Below, in pieces: positions 35,006-44,734 of a stretch of DNA of 64,000 nucleotides. Position 1 is the first letter of the stretch. The number at the start of each line of letters is the position of its first letter. Where the stretch lies: NCBI GenBank assembly GCA_022117465.1, contig JAHCGZ010000003.1, forward strand, positions 124,001 through 188,000, read 5' to 3'. The position numbers were made by a program, and so were the translations under genes. Source of the stretch: Candidatus Nitrosopumilus limneticus (lineage in GTDB: Archaea; Thermoproteota; Nitrososphaeria; Nitrososphaerales; Nitrosopumilaceae). The notes beneath the pieces were generated by a model. The model was not told where the DNA came from and did no database searches. It saw nothing but the letters and a program-made list of their open reading frames with translations.

Positions 35006-35659
35006 ATGATCTCAACTGGTTTACGAAAATTAGATAATTTTTTGTCCGGAGGAATTCCAAATGGTGTAATTATAGATATTTTTGGAGGAAATGGAACTGG
35101 AAAAACTCAGTTAGTATTTCAATTATCAATTAATTCGATTAAAAATGGTGGGAATATTTTATTTTTAGATACTACCGGTGGATTTAGACCTGAAAGAATA
35201 TTGGAAATTCAAAAAAAATCTAATTTGAATGTTAATTTACTAGATAAAATTACAGTGTCTAGAGTAACAAATACTTCTGAACAAATTAACTCAATTAAGA
35301 ATCTTGAAGAGAATAATTTTTCTTTAATTGTAATTGATAATGTAACTGATTTATTTTCTTATGAATATAAAAATAATAAATCTATATTTGAAAAAAATGC
35401 TTTATTTATGAAATACATGCGTGAACTTTCATCTTATGCAATTACTCATAAAATTCCTATTGTAGTCACTAATATGATTAGAAGTATGAATGACAAAGAA
35501 GTAGAAAATATGGCAAACGCAATAGATCTTTTTACACATATTAAAATTCATCTTTTTAAAAATTCATCAGTTTTTAATGGCGAAATTTATTCCGCTTTTA
35601 AAAAAGAATCTTTTTCTTATGAAATTACATCATCCGGTGTATCTAGTGTTAATTTTTAA
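35006..35659 (+). CDS. RadB-like RecA-family ATPase
   Basis: A 217-residue RecA-fold protein with a Walker A 'FGGNGTGKTQLV' near residue 26 and a Walker B 'SLIVIDNVTDLF' near residue 105. It lacks the N-terminal helix-hairpin-helix domain of RadA, so it resembles the short RadB/RadA paralogues that modulate homologous recombination. 'ISTGLRKLDNFLSGGIPNG' at the start is the usual RadA/RadB entry to the ATPase core. It converges on the RPA gene (4-base overlap), placing two recombination-related genes side by side. Confidence 0.85.
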   Translation: MISTGLRKLDNFLSGGIPNGVIIDIFGGNGTGKTQLVFQLSINSIKNGGNILFLDTTGGFRPERILEIQKKSNLNVNLLDKITVSRVTNTSEQINSIKNLEENNFSLIVIDNVTDLFSYEYKNNKSIFEKNALFMKYMRELSSYAITHKIPIVVTNMIRSMNDKEVENMANAIDLFTHIKIHLFKNSSVFNGEIYSAFKKESFSYEITSSGVSSVNF

Positions 35660-37059
35660 TTTTTCTTTATAATTTTTGAATGTGCAGTTAAAAATAGTTC
35701 TATTCTACCTTCTCCAAAATTATTAACTTTAGAATTTAATCCAGTAATAGAAATAATTTCTCCTAATTCACATTTATCAATTAATTTTGCTTGATTTCTC
35801 CATCCTTTAACCCAAATTTGACCTGAATCATCTTCAACAAACATTTCTGAGAGTGAAATTAATTCACCAGATTTAGTTTGTATTTCTTTTCTTCCAGGAA
35901 CTTTTAGTACTATAGATTCAATACAATATGTTTTATCTGCTTTTACATCACTAATTTTTGTTCTAATTTTAGATAATGAAGGAATGGTTTCATCATTTTC
36001 TAATTTTCTCACAAATGAATTTTCATCTAGTGTAACTGAATCTCCATAAACTTTTGATGGCATACATTCTATAACGTCACCTTCAACAAAAATGCTAGTT
36101 GAATTTGAAAAATCACTAATATTGTAAATGTTTTTTTGATTATCTGCTGCAATTATCATATTCTTTCCACTTTCTGTGATTACTATTGATAAAATTCTTA
36201 CAATAATTGGTTCTGTTTCTTTTCCACCTTCAATTTCAATAATAGTTGCTTCATTACCATGAATTTCCAATCCCTGATTTCCTGATTTGACTCTAACTCC
36301 AAGCAGCTTTACATTTGCTGATTGTAAAATCATATTTGGAATTAGTACTTCATCTTTACCCCACAGAACTACTCTCATTGCAGTTCCATCTTTTCCTTTT
36401 AGTCTCATTCTTAGTGCTTTACCAGGCTCCCCTCTAGAATTTGTAAATTTCATTCCACTAATTACTCCATCAATGATTCCTGATACTACAAGATCCTTTT
36501 GCCCTTCTTGCAATTCACTAATATCTTTTGTAATTTTATCAATCATTGGAATTTGACTTTCTGTATCTATAGTTTGAATATTTGATCCAGATCCAATATT
36601 GATGGTTGGTGAACCATCTAAATCTGATTTAACATAAGCTTTTATAATTTTAATTAAATCTCCTGGTTTTAGATTTTCAATACATGGTAGGTTTGCTTTT
36701 TCATCCCATAACTTTACACTTGCTGTGGAACCTGAATCATAAACTGTCATTGTTCTTAAATCAAATGTAGATCCATCTTTTCTTGAAAATTGTTTTGTTG
36801 GTGAGAGATTTAGTACTCTTGTTTCTAATGATACTTCTTTTGCTCCTGCATATAGATCCTTTAAACTAATTTCTGTTTTTGATGTTTCTGTTAATGTGAC
36901 TCCGTAATCAGATGCTATAAGAAACAATGCACCTTCATCAGTTAAATAACCTGCACCTATTTTCTCTTTTTTTTCTGCAATTTTTTCATAAATAAATTCT
37001 TTAGTTAATTCAGGTTTTTGTTCTAGTAATTTATTTATTAGATTTTGTGATTCTGTCAT
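35656..37059 (-). CDS. Replication protein A (single-stranded DNA-binding protein), multi-OB
   Basis: A 467-residue archaeal RPA-like protein. After an N-terminal helical segment ('TKEFIYEKIAEKKEKIGAGY'), at least three OB-fold repeats can be traced: around residues 70-160 ('LETRVLNLSPTKQF'), 170-270 ('VVSGIIDGVISGMKF') and 360-460 ('IKSIVLKVP-like' segment followed by 'FVEDDSGQIWVKGWRNQAK'). I see no zinc finger of the RPA70 type. It binds ssDNA during replication, repair and recombination. It is divergent from an ABC transporter across a 200-base intergenic region. Confidence 0.88.
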   Translation of the reverse strand: MTESQNLINKLLEQKPELTKEFIYEKIAEKKEKIGAGYLTDEGALFLIASDYGVTLTETSKTEISLKDLYAGAKEVSLETRVLNLSPTKQFSRKDGSTFDLRTMTVYDSGSTASVKLWDEKANLPCIENLKPGDLIKIIKAYVKSDLDGSPTINIGSGSNIQTIDTESQIPMIDKITKDISELQEGQKDLVVSGIIDGVISGMKFTNSRGEPGKALRMRLKGKDGTAMRVVLWGKDEVLIPNMILQSANVKLLGVRVKSGNQGLEIHGNEATIIEIEGGKETEPIIVRILSIVITESGKNMIIAADNQKNIYNISDFSNSTSIFVEGDVIECMPSKVYGDSVTLDENSFVRKLENDETIPSLSKIRTKISDVKADKTYCIESIVLKVPGRKEIQTKSGELISLSEMFVEDDSGQIWVKGWRNQAKLIDKCELGEIISITGLNSKVNNFGEGRIELFLTAHSKIIKKN

Positions 37060-37096
37060 TCAGTTTTCATAAACATGATGTATTAATAAAAATTTC

Positions 37097-37114
37097 ATTG
37101 ATTTGTAAATCAAT
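37097..37114. promoter_or_regulatory. Perfect short palindrome between RPA and ABC transporter genes
   Basis: The 8-base arms attgattt and aaatcaat are exactly complementary around a 2-base centre. The palindrome lies 38 bases upstream of the RPA start codon on the reverse strand, close to the expected promoter position. It is AT-only except for one G and one C per arm half, so chance is possible in this composition. Confidence 0.3.
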
Positions 37115-37268
37115 TTTAATAAAACTGATCGATTCGACTTAATTATAAAATTTTAAAATTAATCATTTATAGAATTTTTAGACTGTTTTTATCAAATGAA
37201 TTCAAATCATCGAATAACTTCTCATTTTAGCTCATTACCTAAATTAATAGGAAGATCGCAGCTTGATT

Positions 37269-38207
37269 ATGTCTTGTATTGATGTTAATCATTTGTGTAA
37301 ATCATATGGATCAGTAAATGCTGTTAATGATCTAATTTTATCAGTAAAAAAAGGTCAAGTTTTTGGATTTTTGGGACCTAATGGTGCTGGAAAATCTACT
37401 ACAATTAAACTTCTAACGACTTTGATTAGACCATCTTCTGGTTCATTATCTATTTTAGGAATAGATGCAATTTTAAATCCATTACAAATTCGTGAAAAAA
37501 TTGGTGTTGTTTTACAACAACCAAGCTATGAGCCTACATTATCTGTTGAAAAATCTCTTGACAAATATGGTATGATGTGGAATATTTCAAAAACTGTACG
37601 TAAAAAACGGCTCGAACAACTTTTAATAGATTTTGATCTAGTTGAAATTCGTAAGAAAAGAAACGAGGATCTTTCAATAGGTCAACGAAGACGAGTACAA
37701 GTTGCACGGGAATTTATGCATGAAATGGAACTTTTATTTTTAGATGAACCTACTGTTGGATTAGATCCTGAAGCGCGTAGAAAACTATTAGATTATTTAA
37801 AAAATAAAGTTAAAACAGGCTTAACAATTTTTTATACAACACATATTTTATCTGAAGCTGAATATCTTTGTGACCAAATAGCTATAATTGATAAAGGAAA
37901 AATCATTACTGTTGATTCACCTGATGCCTTAAAAAATAAATTTGGAAAAAATAAAACAATTAAAATTCATTTACTAAAAAAACAATCTAATATCTCTTCT
38001 CTATTAGTTGATATACCAGATTATAATATTAATTTTGATACTGGAACAACAATTATAATTAATTCAGAACAATCTGAATTAATATTACTTCGAGTTTTAA
38101 AAATTCTTAATGATAATAATATAGATATCGAAGATTTATCTGCTGTACCAACAAATCTTGAAGACATATTTTTAAAAATGATGAGAGAAAATGCATCCAA
38201 TAATTAG
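37269..38207 (+). CDS. ABC transporter ATP-binding protein (DrrA-like)
   Basis: The ATPase half of an ABC-2 exporter. It has Walker A 'GPNGAGKSTTIKLL' near residue 36, the signature 'LSIGQRRRVQVA' near residue 134 and Walker B 'LLFLDEPTVGLDPEARR' near residue 154, followed by the switch His in 'TTHILSEAEYLCD'. The C-terminal 80 residues form the DrrA-type regulatory extension. ATG 37269 ('MSCIDVNHLCKSYG') is preferred to a TTG two codons upstream. It overlaps the permease gene by 17 bases. The substrate is unknown; the family exports drugs, lipids or surface polymers. Confidence 0.92.
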   Translation: MSCIDVNHLCKSYGSVNAVNDLILSVKKGQVFGFLGPNGAGKSTTIKLLTTLIRPSSGSLSILGIDAILNPLQIREKIGVVLQQPSYEPTLSVEKSLDKYGMMWNISKTVRKKRLEQLLIDFDLVEIRKKRNEDLSIGQRRRVQVAREFMHEMELLFLDEPTVGLDPEARRKLLDYLKNKVKTGLTIFYTTHILSEAEYLCDQIAIIDKGKIITVDSPDALKNKFGKNKTIKIHLLKKQSNISSLLVDIPDYNINFDTGTTIIINSEQSELILLRVLKILNDNNIDIEDLSAVPTNLEDIFLKMMRENASNN

Positions 38208-38952
38208 ACTTGTTAATAGAAATTTAACGATTTCACTTAATCCAGGATTTCTAATTTGGCAAATAATTTTTCCTTTGATCTATATTTTTGTAGCAGGTTT
38301 TGCATATGGTCCATTAATTAATCAAGTACAATTTGGTGGTAAAGATCTTGATTATCCTGCATTTTTAGCATCTGGTATGATTGGATTTAATATAATGAAT
38401 AGTACACTAATTTCTGGAATTTTAATTTGGAATGATAGAAGACATGGAATGTTTGAACAAATTATGTCTGGTCCATTTACTCGAAGTCATTACATTCTTA
38501 GTAATATCCTCACCATAGGCATAATTGGACTTGTTAGTGCTTTTTTGATTGCTATTGTTGGATATCCTGTAATCTTTCAATCTGCAGAATTTTCATTTGT
38601 TACCATTCCCATCATTATTTTTGGTGCAGTTGCCGGTTCTGTTTTATTTGGTTCATTAGCATCAATTATTTCTACTAGACTACGTTCAAGTGAAGGATTT
38701 AATGTAATAATTAATACTGTTTTTCTTTTCTTTGCTTTTGTTAGTTCAGCATTTTATCCAGCTGACACTGCACCTGAACCACTACGTACAGCATTTTATC
38801 TTAATCCATTAACATATCTTGTTGATATAATTAGAGCAGGTATTTTTGGAACTATTACAGAATTTGTAATTATAGAAATGGGTATTCTTGCAATAATTGC
38901 TATTATTCTTTTTATTATTGCATCAAAATTATTAACAAGATTAGATTTTTAA
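38191..38952 (+). CDS. ABC-2 type transporter permease (DrrB-like)
   Basis: The 253-residue membrane half of the exporter. About six hydrophobic segments are seen: near residues 20-42, 60-80, 100-128, 140-160, 170-190 and 225-248. The ABC-2 signature 'AFVSSAFYPADTAPEPLRTAF' region followed by 'NPLTYLVDIIRAG' lies at about 183-217. The start lies inside the ATPase gene, so the two subunits are made together. Confidence 0.9.
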   Translation: MHPIIRLVNRNLTISLNPGFLIWQIIFPLIYIFVAGFAYGPLINQVQFGGKDLDYPAFLASGMIGFNIMNSTLISGILIWNDRRHGMFEQIMSGPFTRSHYILSNILTIGIIGLVSAFLIAIVGYPVIFQSAEFSFVTIPIIIFGAVAGSVLFGSLASIISTRLRSSEGFNVIINTVFLFFAFVSSAFYPADTAPEPLRTAFYLNPLTYLVDIIRAGIFGTITEFVIIEMGILAIIAIILFIIASKLLTRLDF

Positions 38953-38961
38953 AAATTTAAT

Positions 38962-39699
38962 TTATTTTTTAAATTTTTCATACATTTCATTGATTTTTTT
39001 AATCATATCTAAATTTTCATATTTAATTAAATCTAAATTTGGTATTACACAATGTCCTCCAATAATACCTGGAAACATTTTTGGTCTATTGCCTAAATTT
39101 TGATGAATTTCATCAGCAAATTTCCACATTTCATCAAAATTTACATCTTCTTTTTCGCAAATCATTTTAGTAATTTGAGCATAATTAATTAACCATCCAT
39201 AATATGTTGTATCCACTAATATTTTTGCAAGTTCAGCAGTTTTTGTTGTAGACATCCAATCTATTTTTTCAAATCTATTTTCTAAATCCTTTTTTATTTT
39301 TGAATCTATTTCTTTTCCATCAAACGAAATAAATTTTGTATATTTTTTAATATCACTCAAAAATCTTTTATGTACTCCACGAACTGGTGAAAATAAAATT
39401 GGTATTGATGTTTTTCCTTGTACGATTTTTGTAGTTCCTGGTTTTACCGTTGAATGAATTACGACAACTTGGATATTTTTTATTTTATTAATCCACTCAA
39501 TTACAATATCTGTAAATTTTACTAATTCTCCTGGTAAACATACATGAAGATATTCTGGATTTTCAATGACTTTATTTTCAGTATAATTTTTACATTTTGA
39601 ATTATCTAAATCAATTCCAACACAATTAAATTTTCTATCTTTAAGTAAATCATATATTGTCCCACCTACTTCACCCATTCCTAAGATAATATCGGTCAT
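38962..39699 (-). CDS. UDP-glucose/GDP-mannose dehydrogenase-like protein, short form
   Basis: A 245-residue NAD-binding protein with the N-terminal Rossmann motif 'ILGMGEVGGTIYDLL' and a C-terminal 'GIIGGHCVIPNLDLI', the GGHC-IP segment of nucleotide-sugar dehydrogenases with the catalytic Cys near residue 222. Full enzymes have over 400 residues; this one lacks the C-terminal UDP-binding domain, so it is either a distinct short family or uses another partner. 'STVKPGTTK' near residue 85 is also family-typical. It is flanked by tRNA-Gln and near another envelope-sugar gene (39912). Confidence 0.7.
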   Translation of the reverse strand: MTDIILGMGEVGGTIYDLLKDRKFNCVGIDLDNSKCKNYTENKVIENPEYLHVCLPGELVKFTDIVIEWINKIKNIQVVVIHSTVKPGTTKIVQGKTSIPILFSPVRGVHKRFLSDIKKYTKFISFDGKEIDSKIKKDLENRFEKIDWMSTTKTAELAKILVDTTYYGWLINYAQITKMICEKEDVNFDEMWKFADEIHQNLGNRPKMFPGIIGGHCVIPNLDLIKYENLDMIKKINEMYEKFKK

Positions 39700-39768
39700 T
39701 ATTGTTAGTTTCAGTAATTTTGACTATATTATATTCATGTTCTAGTTATAATTAATTTTTAAATAAAG

Positions 39769-39841
39769 TAGCCCGACCCAGACTCGAACTGGGGTCAAAG
39801 GCTTCAAAGGCCTCTATGCTTGACCGCTACACTATCGGGCT
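39769..39841 (-). tRNA. tRNA-Gln (anticodon TTG)
   Basis: The reverse strand gives acceptor AGCCCGA/TCGGGCT with discriminator A, T-arm CCCAG-TTCGAGT-CTGGG, and anticodon arm GAGGC-CTTTGAA-GCCTT with anticodon TTG, reading CAA (and CAG by wobble). No intron and no encoded CCA. In archaea this tRNA is charged with Glu and amidated by GatDE, which is encoded at 46661-49869. Confidence 0.95.
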
Positions 39842-39911
39842 GCTAAATCGAGAATTGCTGTTACCTTAATGAACTTTTTATTCTAATTTAACTCTTAAAA
39901 CTAAAATTGAA

Positions 39912-40985
39912 TTAATTTTTGATTATTTTAATTAGTTTTTCTATAGGATCTTCCATTTCTTTAACAATTTTTTCTGCTCTTTTTTTATTCTGCATGTTAT
40001 TTAATCTAAAAATTTTCTTTATATGATTTGAAATTTTGTCTGGATTTGTTTCTCTTTTTACTAAATATTTTTTTACTAAGAAATTTTCTACTATATTTGG
40101 AACTGCATTGTATGATATTGTAGGAACTCCCATTAATGCAGACTCTGCTGTCATGGTTCCACCAGATCCTATAAAAACATCTGTATTATTTAGTAAATAT
40201 TTTCCATCAAATGACATTTTTATAATTTTTACTTTATTATCTATTACTTTTTGTAAATTTTTAATTTGACTAGTATATCTTCCTAATACTATGATATTTT
40301 CATTTTCATAATCTTTTGCAATTTTTTGAATTATTGGAATAATTTTACTTGACTTTGATGTGTATGATGCTTCTTCTTCCTCAACTCTAATCAGAATATT
40401 TTTTTTACTGTTATTTTTAAATGGTGTATTAATATTTTTATCAATTTTTCTTTTTATAGTAACTGCTGCATCAATTGCTTTGTATTGCACAATATCTTTT
40501 TCATTAATTCCATATTTAGAAAATTCTTTTTTAGATATTACATATGGAATTAGTAATTTTTGAATTAATGGTAATGTTAATCTCATTACTGCATTAGCAT
40601 GAGGTGAATCACAAAACATTATGTGTTTTATTTTTAATCCAAATGCAATTCTTGCAGCTTCTGGTGAACCAAAACTAATTACTAAATCAGGTTCAAATTC
40701 TTTAATTTTCTCTGATAATTTATCAATTCTTTGCATACTTGCTTTCAATTTACTTTTTTTATCTCCTCCACCATGTTTTCCAACTATAATAAGGTCAAAA
40801 TGACGTATTTTAGCTAATTTTGTAACTTCATTATATTTTCTTGAAGTACACAAAAGTTCATGTTTTTTACCTAATCTTTCAACTATTGGTTCAGAAAACA
40901 ATAATTGTTTTGGTGTTAGAATATCTATCCATATTTTCAAGTATTTTTGATAATTATTATGCTTCAATAAGTTTTTCTTAGTCAT
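39912..40985 (-). CDS. DUF354 family glycosyltransferase-like protein
   Basis: A 357-residue protein of the DUF354 family, which has the GT-B fold of UDP-GlcNAc 2-epimerases and MurG-like glycosyltransferases. N-terminal 'IWIDILTPKQLLFSEPI' near residue 18 and 'DLVISFGSPEAARIAFGL' near residue 100 are characteristic. 'FIGSGGTMTAESALMGVPTISY' from about residue 272 is the nucleotide-sugar binding loop. No membrane helix is present. The exact reaction is unknown, but nucleotide-sugar binding is likely. It is divergent from the next gene, with 16 bases between starts. Confidence 0.8.
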   Translation of the reverse strand: MTKKNLLKHNNYQKYLKIWIDILTPKQLLFSEPIVERLGKKHELLCTSRKYNEVTKLAKIRHFDLIIVGKHGGGDKKSKLKASMQRIDKLSEKIKEFEPDLVISFGSPEAARIAFGLKIKHIMFCDSPHANAVMRLTLPLIQKLLIPYVISKKEFSKYGINEKDIVQYKAIDAAVTIKRKIDKNINTPFKNNSKKNILIRVEEEEASYTSKSSKIIPIIQKIAKDYENENIIVLGRYTSQIKNLQKVIDNKVKIIKMSFDGKYLLNNTDVFIGSGGTMTAESALMGVPTISYNAVPNIVENFLVKKYLVKRETNPDKISNHIKKIFRLNNMQNKKRAEKIVKEMEDPIEKLIKIIKN

Positions 40986-41001
40986 TATTCATCTTTAATT
41001 G

Positions 41002-42141
41002 ATGGCAGGACCAAAAGTTGTAGTTTATGGCTTAAGTACTGAAGGATATGCAATTGCATCTCAAATGGCCATTAGAGGTGCTGATGTACACATTATAGAT
41101 GAATCCACTCCATCTGCAATATCTCTTAAAGCTGAAATTGCTAAAACTTATCCAAATGTTTCTTCTCTAAAAGAGGATGAACCATTATTAGCAATGGAGC
41201 CAATTGATGTAGCTATTTCTAAAGCTCAATATCTTTTCTTTACTCCAAGAATTAGAAAAACTGGTCAAGATATTAAAACTGAAATTCATTCTAAATTCAA
41301 AGATGCAGTTACAACATTAAAAAAAAATAGCTCAGTGATATTTACATTGGGAACAGGATTTGGAGGTAATAATGAAAATATTGCATTATTAGAACATGTA
41401 ACTGGACTTCAAGTTGGTAAAAATATTTCGTATTTTTATTACCCATTAGAGAATCTTAATGAACAACCAAAAATTATTGGTTCATTTAATGGTAAACCGG
41501 ATTCAGTTCTTTCTGATTTACTTATCACTAACACAAAAGAAAAAGAATTTGTAGCCATTTCGTCATCAGAACATTTCCATGCTATTGATACACTATCTCA
41601 TTTTTCTAGTCTATGCAGTATTTTAGAAGTTTGTAAGTATGCTAATGATGAAATTACAAAAAATGATTTGTCTTTGCATGATTTTCAAGAAATATTTTTA
41701 GATAATATGGTAAATGGTTTATTTAATCTAAAATCTTTAGGCTCATCATTTGAAGGTTCAAATTCGTTAATGTATTTAATTAATGGAAGTGTAAAAGGTA
41801 TTGATAGTTACATTAAAAGATTAATTGATGAAATTCGTGGAATATTAAAGAAAAATGATCTAAAAGCAAGTAGAACAAAAATTGTATTATCTTGGACTCT
41901 TGATCAACATGCAATGCGTGGTGACAAAATTGAGATGCTTCAAACTTTAACTACAAAATTACGTGATTATATTGGAGATGTTGAGTCTTATCAGAGTTCA
42001 GATTTCACTTTATTTCATAGTGAAAAAACTACAATTATTGTAGCATGTTCACAATTTGATTTTGATAATATTGAAAAAACTAAAAAAGATTTTAATCAAA
42101 TAATTATTAAAGCTAATCCTTTATGTCAAATATTTAAATAA
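41002..42141 (+). CDS. Rossmann-fold protein related to nucleotide-sugar dehydrogenases, unknown function
   Basis: A 379-residue protein beginning with a NAD-binding motif, 'VVVYGLSTEGYAIASQMAIRG', followed by 'VHIIDESTPSAISLK', which resembles the UDP-glucose dehydrogenase N-terminal domain. The catalytic Cys motif (GGxCxPKD) of that family is not found, and the C-terminal half ('DIEKFD-like' acidic helices) is unfamiliar, so catalysis is doubtful. It lies 35 bases upstream of grpE on the same strand, which may be chance. I chose ATG 41002; an in-frame TTG precedes it. Function unknown. Confidence 0.55.
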   Translation: MAGPKVVVYGLSTEGYAIASQMAIRGADVHIIDESTPSAISLKAEIAKTYPNVSSLKEDEPLLAMEPIDVAISKAQYLFFTPRIRKTGQDIKTEIHSKFKDAVTTLKKNSSVIFTLGTGFGGNNENIALLEHVTGLQVGKNISYFYYPLENLNEQPKIIGSFNGKPDSVLSDLLITNTKEKEFVAISSSEHFHAIDTLSHFSSLCSILEVCKYANDEITKNDLSLHDFQEIFLDNMVNGLFNLKSLGSSFEGSNSLMYLINGSVKGIDSYIKRLIDEIRGILKKNDLKASRTKIVLSWTLDQHAMRGDKIEMLQTLTTKLRDYIGDVESYQSSDFTLFHSEKTTIIVACSQFDFDNIEKTKKDFNQIIIKANPLCQIFK

Positions 42142-42176
42142 TGATATAAATTAGCTAAAAAATTATTCTGTTTAAA

Positions 42177-42761
42177 TTGTCTAACGAAAATAATTCTGAT
42201 GAGGTTCCTGCTGAAATTATTTCTCCTGATATAATTGAAACTAAGCAATTTGAAGATGAATCTAAACATATCTATAATATGGAACAAACTTTTGATGATT
42301 TACCAACATTATTAGAATTAGAAAAACAAAAAGTATCTCAATTTGAGGAAAAATTAAAACATGTATTGGCAGATTTTCAAAATCTTAGTAGAAAAACAAA
42401 ATCTGATATTGAATATGGTGTTAATTCTAAAATTAATGAATTTATGTTGGATTTTATCAAAATTTACGATGATTTTATACGAGCTAAAGAAGTAATTTCT
42501 GAAAGTAAAATTAATGCAGATGGTTTAAATTCAATTTTAAAAAATATGGAATCATTGATGCAAAAATATAATGTTACACCTATTGAGGCATTAGGTGAAA
42601 TTTTTAATCCAAATTTCCATGAAGCTATTTCTATAATTTCTGATTCCACTTTAGACGATGATACAATTACTAAAGAAATAAGGAAGGGATATATTCGTCA
42701 TAACGTTACAATTAGACCTACGCTAGTAGAAATTTCAAAAAAGGATGATAATAAAAAATGA
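42177..42761 (+). CDS. grpE: GrpE nucleotide-exchange factor
   Basis: Exchanges ADP for ATP on DnaK. The 194-residue protein has an acidic N-terminus, a long coiled-coil helix (about 45-85, '[20 protein letters not shown]'), and the beta-domain with the family signature '[14 protein letters not shown]' near residue 141 and '[17 protein letters not shown]' near 170. The start is TTG at 42177. The stop overlaps the dnaK start by 4 bases. The order grpE-dnaK-dnaJ is the bacterial arrangement found in archaea that acquired the system. Confidence 0.93.
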   Translation: MSNENNSDEVPAEIISPDIIETKQFEDESKHIYNMEQTFDDLPTLLELEKQKVSQFEEKLKHVLADFQNLSRKTKSDIEYGVNSKINEFMLDFIKIYDDFIRAKEVISESKINADGLNSILKNMESLMQKYNVTPIEALGEIFNPNFHEAISIISDSTLDDDTITKEIRKGYIRHNVTIRPTLVEISKKDDNKK

Positions 42762-44686
42762 CTAAAATTATTGGTATTGACTTAGGAACAAGTAACTCTG
42801 CTGCAGCAGTTATAATGGGTGGAAAACCAACTATTATTCCAGCTGCTGAAGGAGTAACTGTTGGTGGCAAGGCATTTCCATCAGTTGTTGCATTTACTAA
42901 AGATGGTGATCTTTTAGTTGGAGAACCTGCTAGAAGACAAGCTGTAACTAATCCTGTTAATACAATTTTTGCAGCCAAAAGAAAAATGGGTTCTGATGAT
43001 ACTTTTAAAATTTTAGGTAAACAATACAAACCTCAACAAATTTCTGCATTTATTCTTCAAAAAATTAAAAAAGATGCAGAAGCATTTATTGGAGAACCTG
43101 TTAACAAAGTAGTAATTACAGTTCCCGCATATTTTGATGATAATCAACGTCAGGCTACTAAAGATGCTGGAACTATTGCAGGTCTTGATGTTGTTAGAAT
43201 TATTAATGAACCAACTGCTGCTGCATTAGCATTTGGCTTAGATAAAGAAAAACAAGATATGAAAATACTTGTTTTTGATTTTGGCGGTGGTACATTAGAT
43301 GTTACTATAATGGAAATGGGTGGTGGTGTCTTTGAAGTTCTAAGTACCTCTGGAGATACTAAATTAGGTGGTACAGATATGGATAAAGTTCTAATTGATT
43401 TTGTTGTAGACGAATTCAAGAAAAAGGAAGGTATTGATCTAACTTCTGATTCAACAGCAATGACAAGAATTAGAGAAGCTTGTGAAAAAGCAAAAATTGA
43501 ATTATCAACAGTAATGGAAACTGACATAAATTTACCATTTATTTCACATGATCCTTCTGCTGGTGCTAAAAATCTTGAATTGAGAATTACAAGAGCAAAA
43601 TTAGATGGATTAATTGGACCAATTGTTGAAAAATGTAAGCCTTCAATTATCAAAGCATTAGAAGATGCAAAATTATCAAAATCTGATATAAATAAAATCG
43701 TCATGGTAGGTGGACCTACTAGAATTCCACTAGTCAAAAAATTTGTTAGTGAAGTTGTAGGCCAAGTAACTGAATCTGGTGTTGATCCAATGGAGGCAGT
43801 AGCAATGGGTGCAGCAATTCAGGCAGGTATTATTGGTGGTGATGTAACAAGTGATATTGTTTTACTAGATGTTACACCTCTAACATTAGGAATTGAAACA
43901 TTAGGTGGTGTAAGAGAACCATTAATTGAAAGAAACACAACTATCCCAACTTCCAAAGGTAAAGTTTTTACAACAGCTGCTGATAATCAGACTGCTGTAA
44001 CTATTCATGTCGTTCAAGGAGAAAGACCAATGGCTACAGACAATGTTTCATTAGGAAGCTTTAATCTAACTGATTTGCCACCAGCTCCAAGAGGAATACC
44101 ACAAATAGAAGTTAAATTTGATATCGATGCAAATGGAATTATTAATGTTACAGCAAAAGATCTAGGTACACAAAAAGTTGCAAAAATTACTATTTCATCT
44201 AATTCAAAATTATCTAAGGAAGAAATTGAAAAATTAAAACAAGATGCTGAAAAGTTTTCTGATATAGATAAAGTAAAGAAAGAAAAAATTGATCTTAAAA
44301 ATGAAGCAGAGAGTTATATCTATACTACTGAAAAATTAGTAAATCATGATTTAAAAGATAAGATTTCACAAGAGCAGGGAATTAAAATTACTGATGCAGT
44401 AAAAGAACTAAAAGAAGTTTTAGATAAAGAACCATCCGAATTGAAGCCTAAACTTGAAGCACTTCAATCTTTAGTCAATGAGGTAACCACAGAACTTTAC
44501 AAGAATGCTTCATCAGCTCCAGGTACTGATGGACAACAAGGTACTGATGGACAACAAGGTACTGATGGACAACAAGGTACTGATGGACAACAAGGTACTG
44601 ATGGACAACAAGGTACTGATGGACAACAAGGTACTGATGGACAGAACGCTGAATCAAATTCAACTAATGAAACAAAAACTAACTAA
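42758..44686 (+). CDS. dnaK: Chaperone DnaK (Hsp70) with repeat tail
   Basis: The ATP-dependent Hsp70 chaperone. The ATPase domain (1 to about 370) has '[14 protein letters not shown]', '[20 protein letters not shown]' near residue 113 and '[14 protein letters not shown]' near residue 175; the linker '[13 protein letters not shown]' is near residue 369, followed by the substrate-binding beta-domain and the helical lid. Residues from about 589 onward are seven copies of a Gly-Thr-Asp-Gly-Gln-Gln type repeat (DNA at 44522-44647), in place of the usual disordered tail. 642 residues in all. It is translationally coupled with grpE. Confidence 0.96.
   Translation: MTKIIGIDLGTSNSAAAVIMGGKPTIIPAAEGVTVGGKAFPSVVAFTKDGDLLVGEPARRQAVTNPVNTIFAAKRKMGSDDTFKILGKQYKPQQISAFILQKIKKDAEAFIGEPVNKVVITVPAYFDDNQRQATKDAGTIAGLDVVRIINEPTAAALAFGLDKEKQDMKILVFDFGGGTLDVTIMEMGGGVFEVLSTSGDTKLGGTDMDKVLIDFVVDEFKKKEGIDLTSDSTAMTRIREACEKAKIELSTVMETDINLPFISHDPSAGAKNLELRITRAKLDGLIGPIVEKCKPSIIKALEDAKLSKSDINKIVMVGGPTRIPLVKKFVSEVVGQVTESGVDPMEAVAMGAAIQAGIIGGDVTSDIVLLDVTPLTLGIETLGGVREPLIERNTTIPTSKGKVFTTAADNQTAVTIHVVQGERPMATDNVSLGSFNLTDLPPAPRGIPQIEVKFDIDANGIINVTAKDLGTQKVAKITISSNSKLSKEEIEKLKQDAEKFSDIDKVKKEKIDLKNEAESYIYTTEKLVNHDLKDKISQEQGIKITDAVKELKEVLDKEPSELKPKLEALQSLVNEVTTELYKNASSAPGTDGQQGTDGQQGTDGQQGTDGQQGTDGQQGTDGQQGTDGQNAESNSTNETKTN
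44522..44647 (+). repeat. 18-bp tandem repeat in the dnaK 3' end
   Basis: The unit ggtactgatggacaacaa is present six times without a mismatch from 44522 to 44629, and a seventh, diverging copy ends at 44647. It encodes the hexapeptide GTDGQQ. The exact identity at the DNA level, including third positions, means it expanded recently or is being homogenised, and copy number probably varies between strains. Confidence 0.95.
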
Positions 44687-44734
44687 TTTTTCAAATTTAA
44701 TCATTTATAGTGTAATTAAATGAAGGAATAACTC

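Noticed and set aside
37068-37130. Possible second C/D box RNA (TGATGT ... CTGA) upstream of the RPA gene
   Set aside because: The C box is imperfect, no D'/C' pair is present and the spacer is almost pure AT.
43150-43737. 195-residue antisense ORF within dnaK
   Set aside because: dnaK is fully conserved on the other strand; the ORF arises from codon bias and has no recognisable features.
44522-44647. CRISPR array
   Set aside because: The units are directly adjacent with no spacers, and they encode part of DnaK.
44475-44723. ORFs on both strands across the dnaK 3' repeat
   Set aside because: They are by-products of the 18-bp repeat in other frames, giving monotonous peptides.
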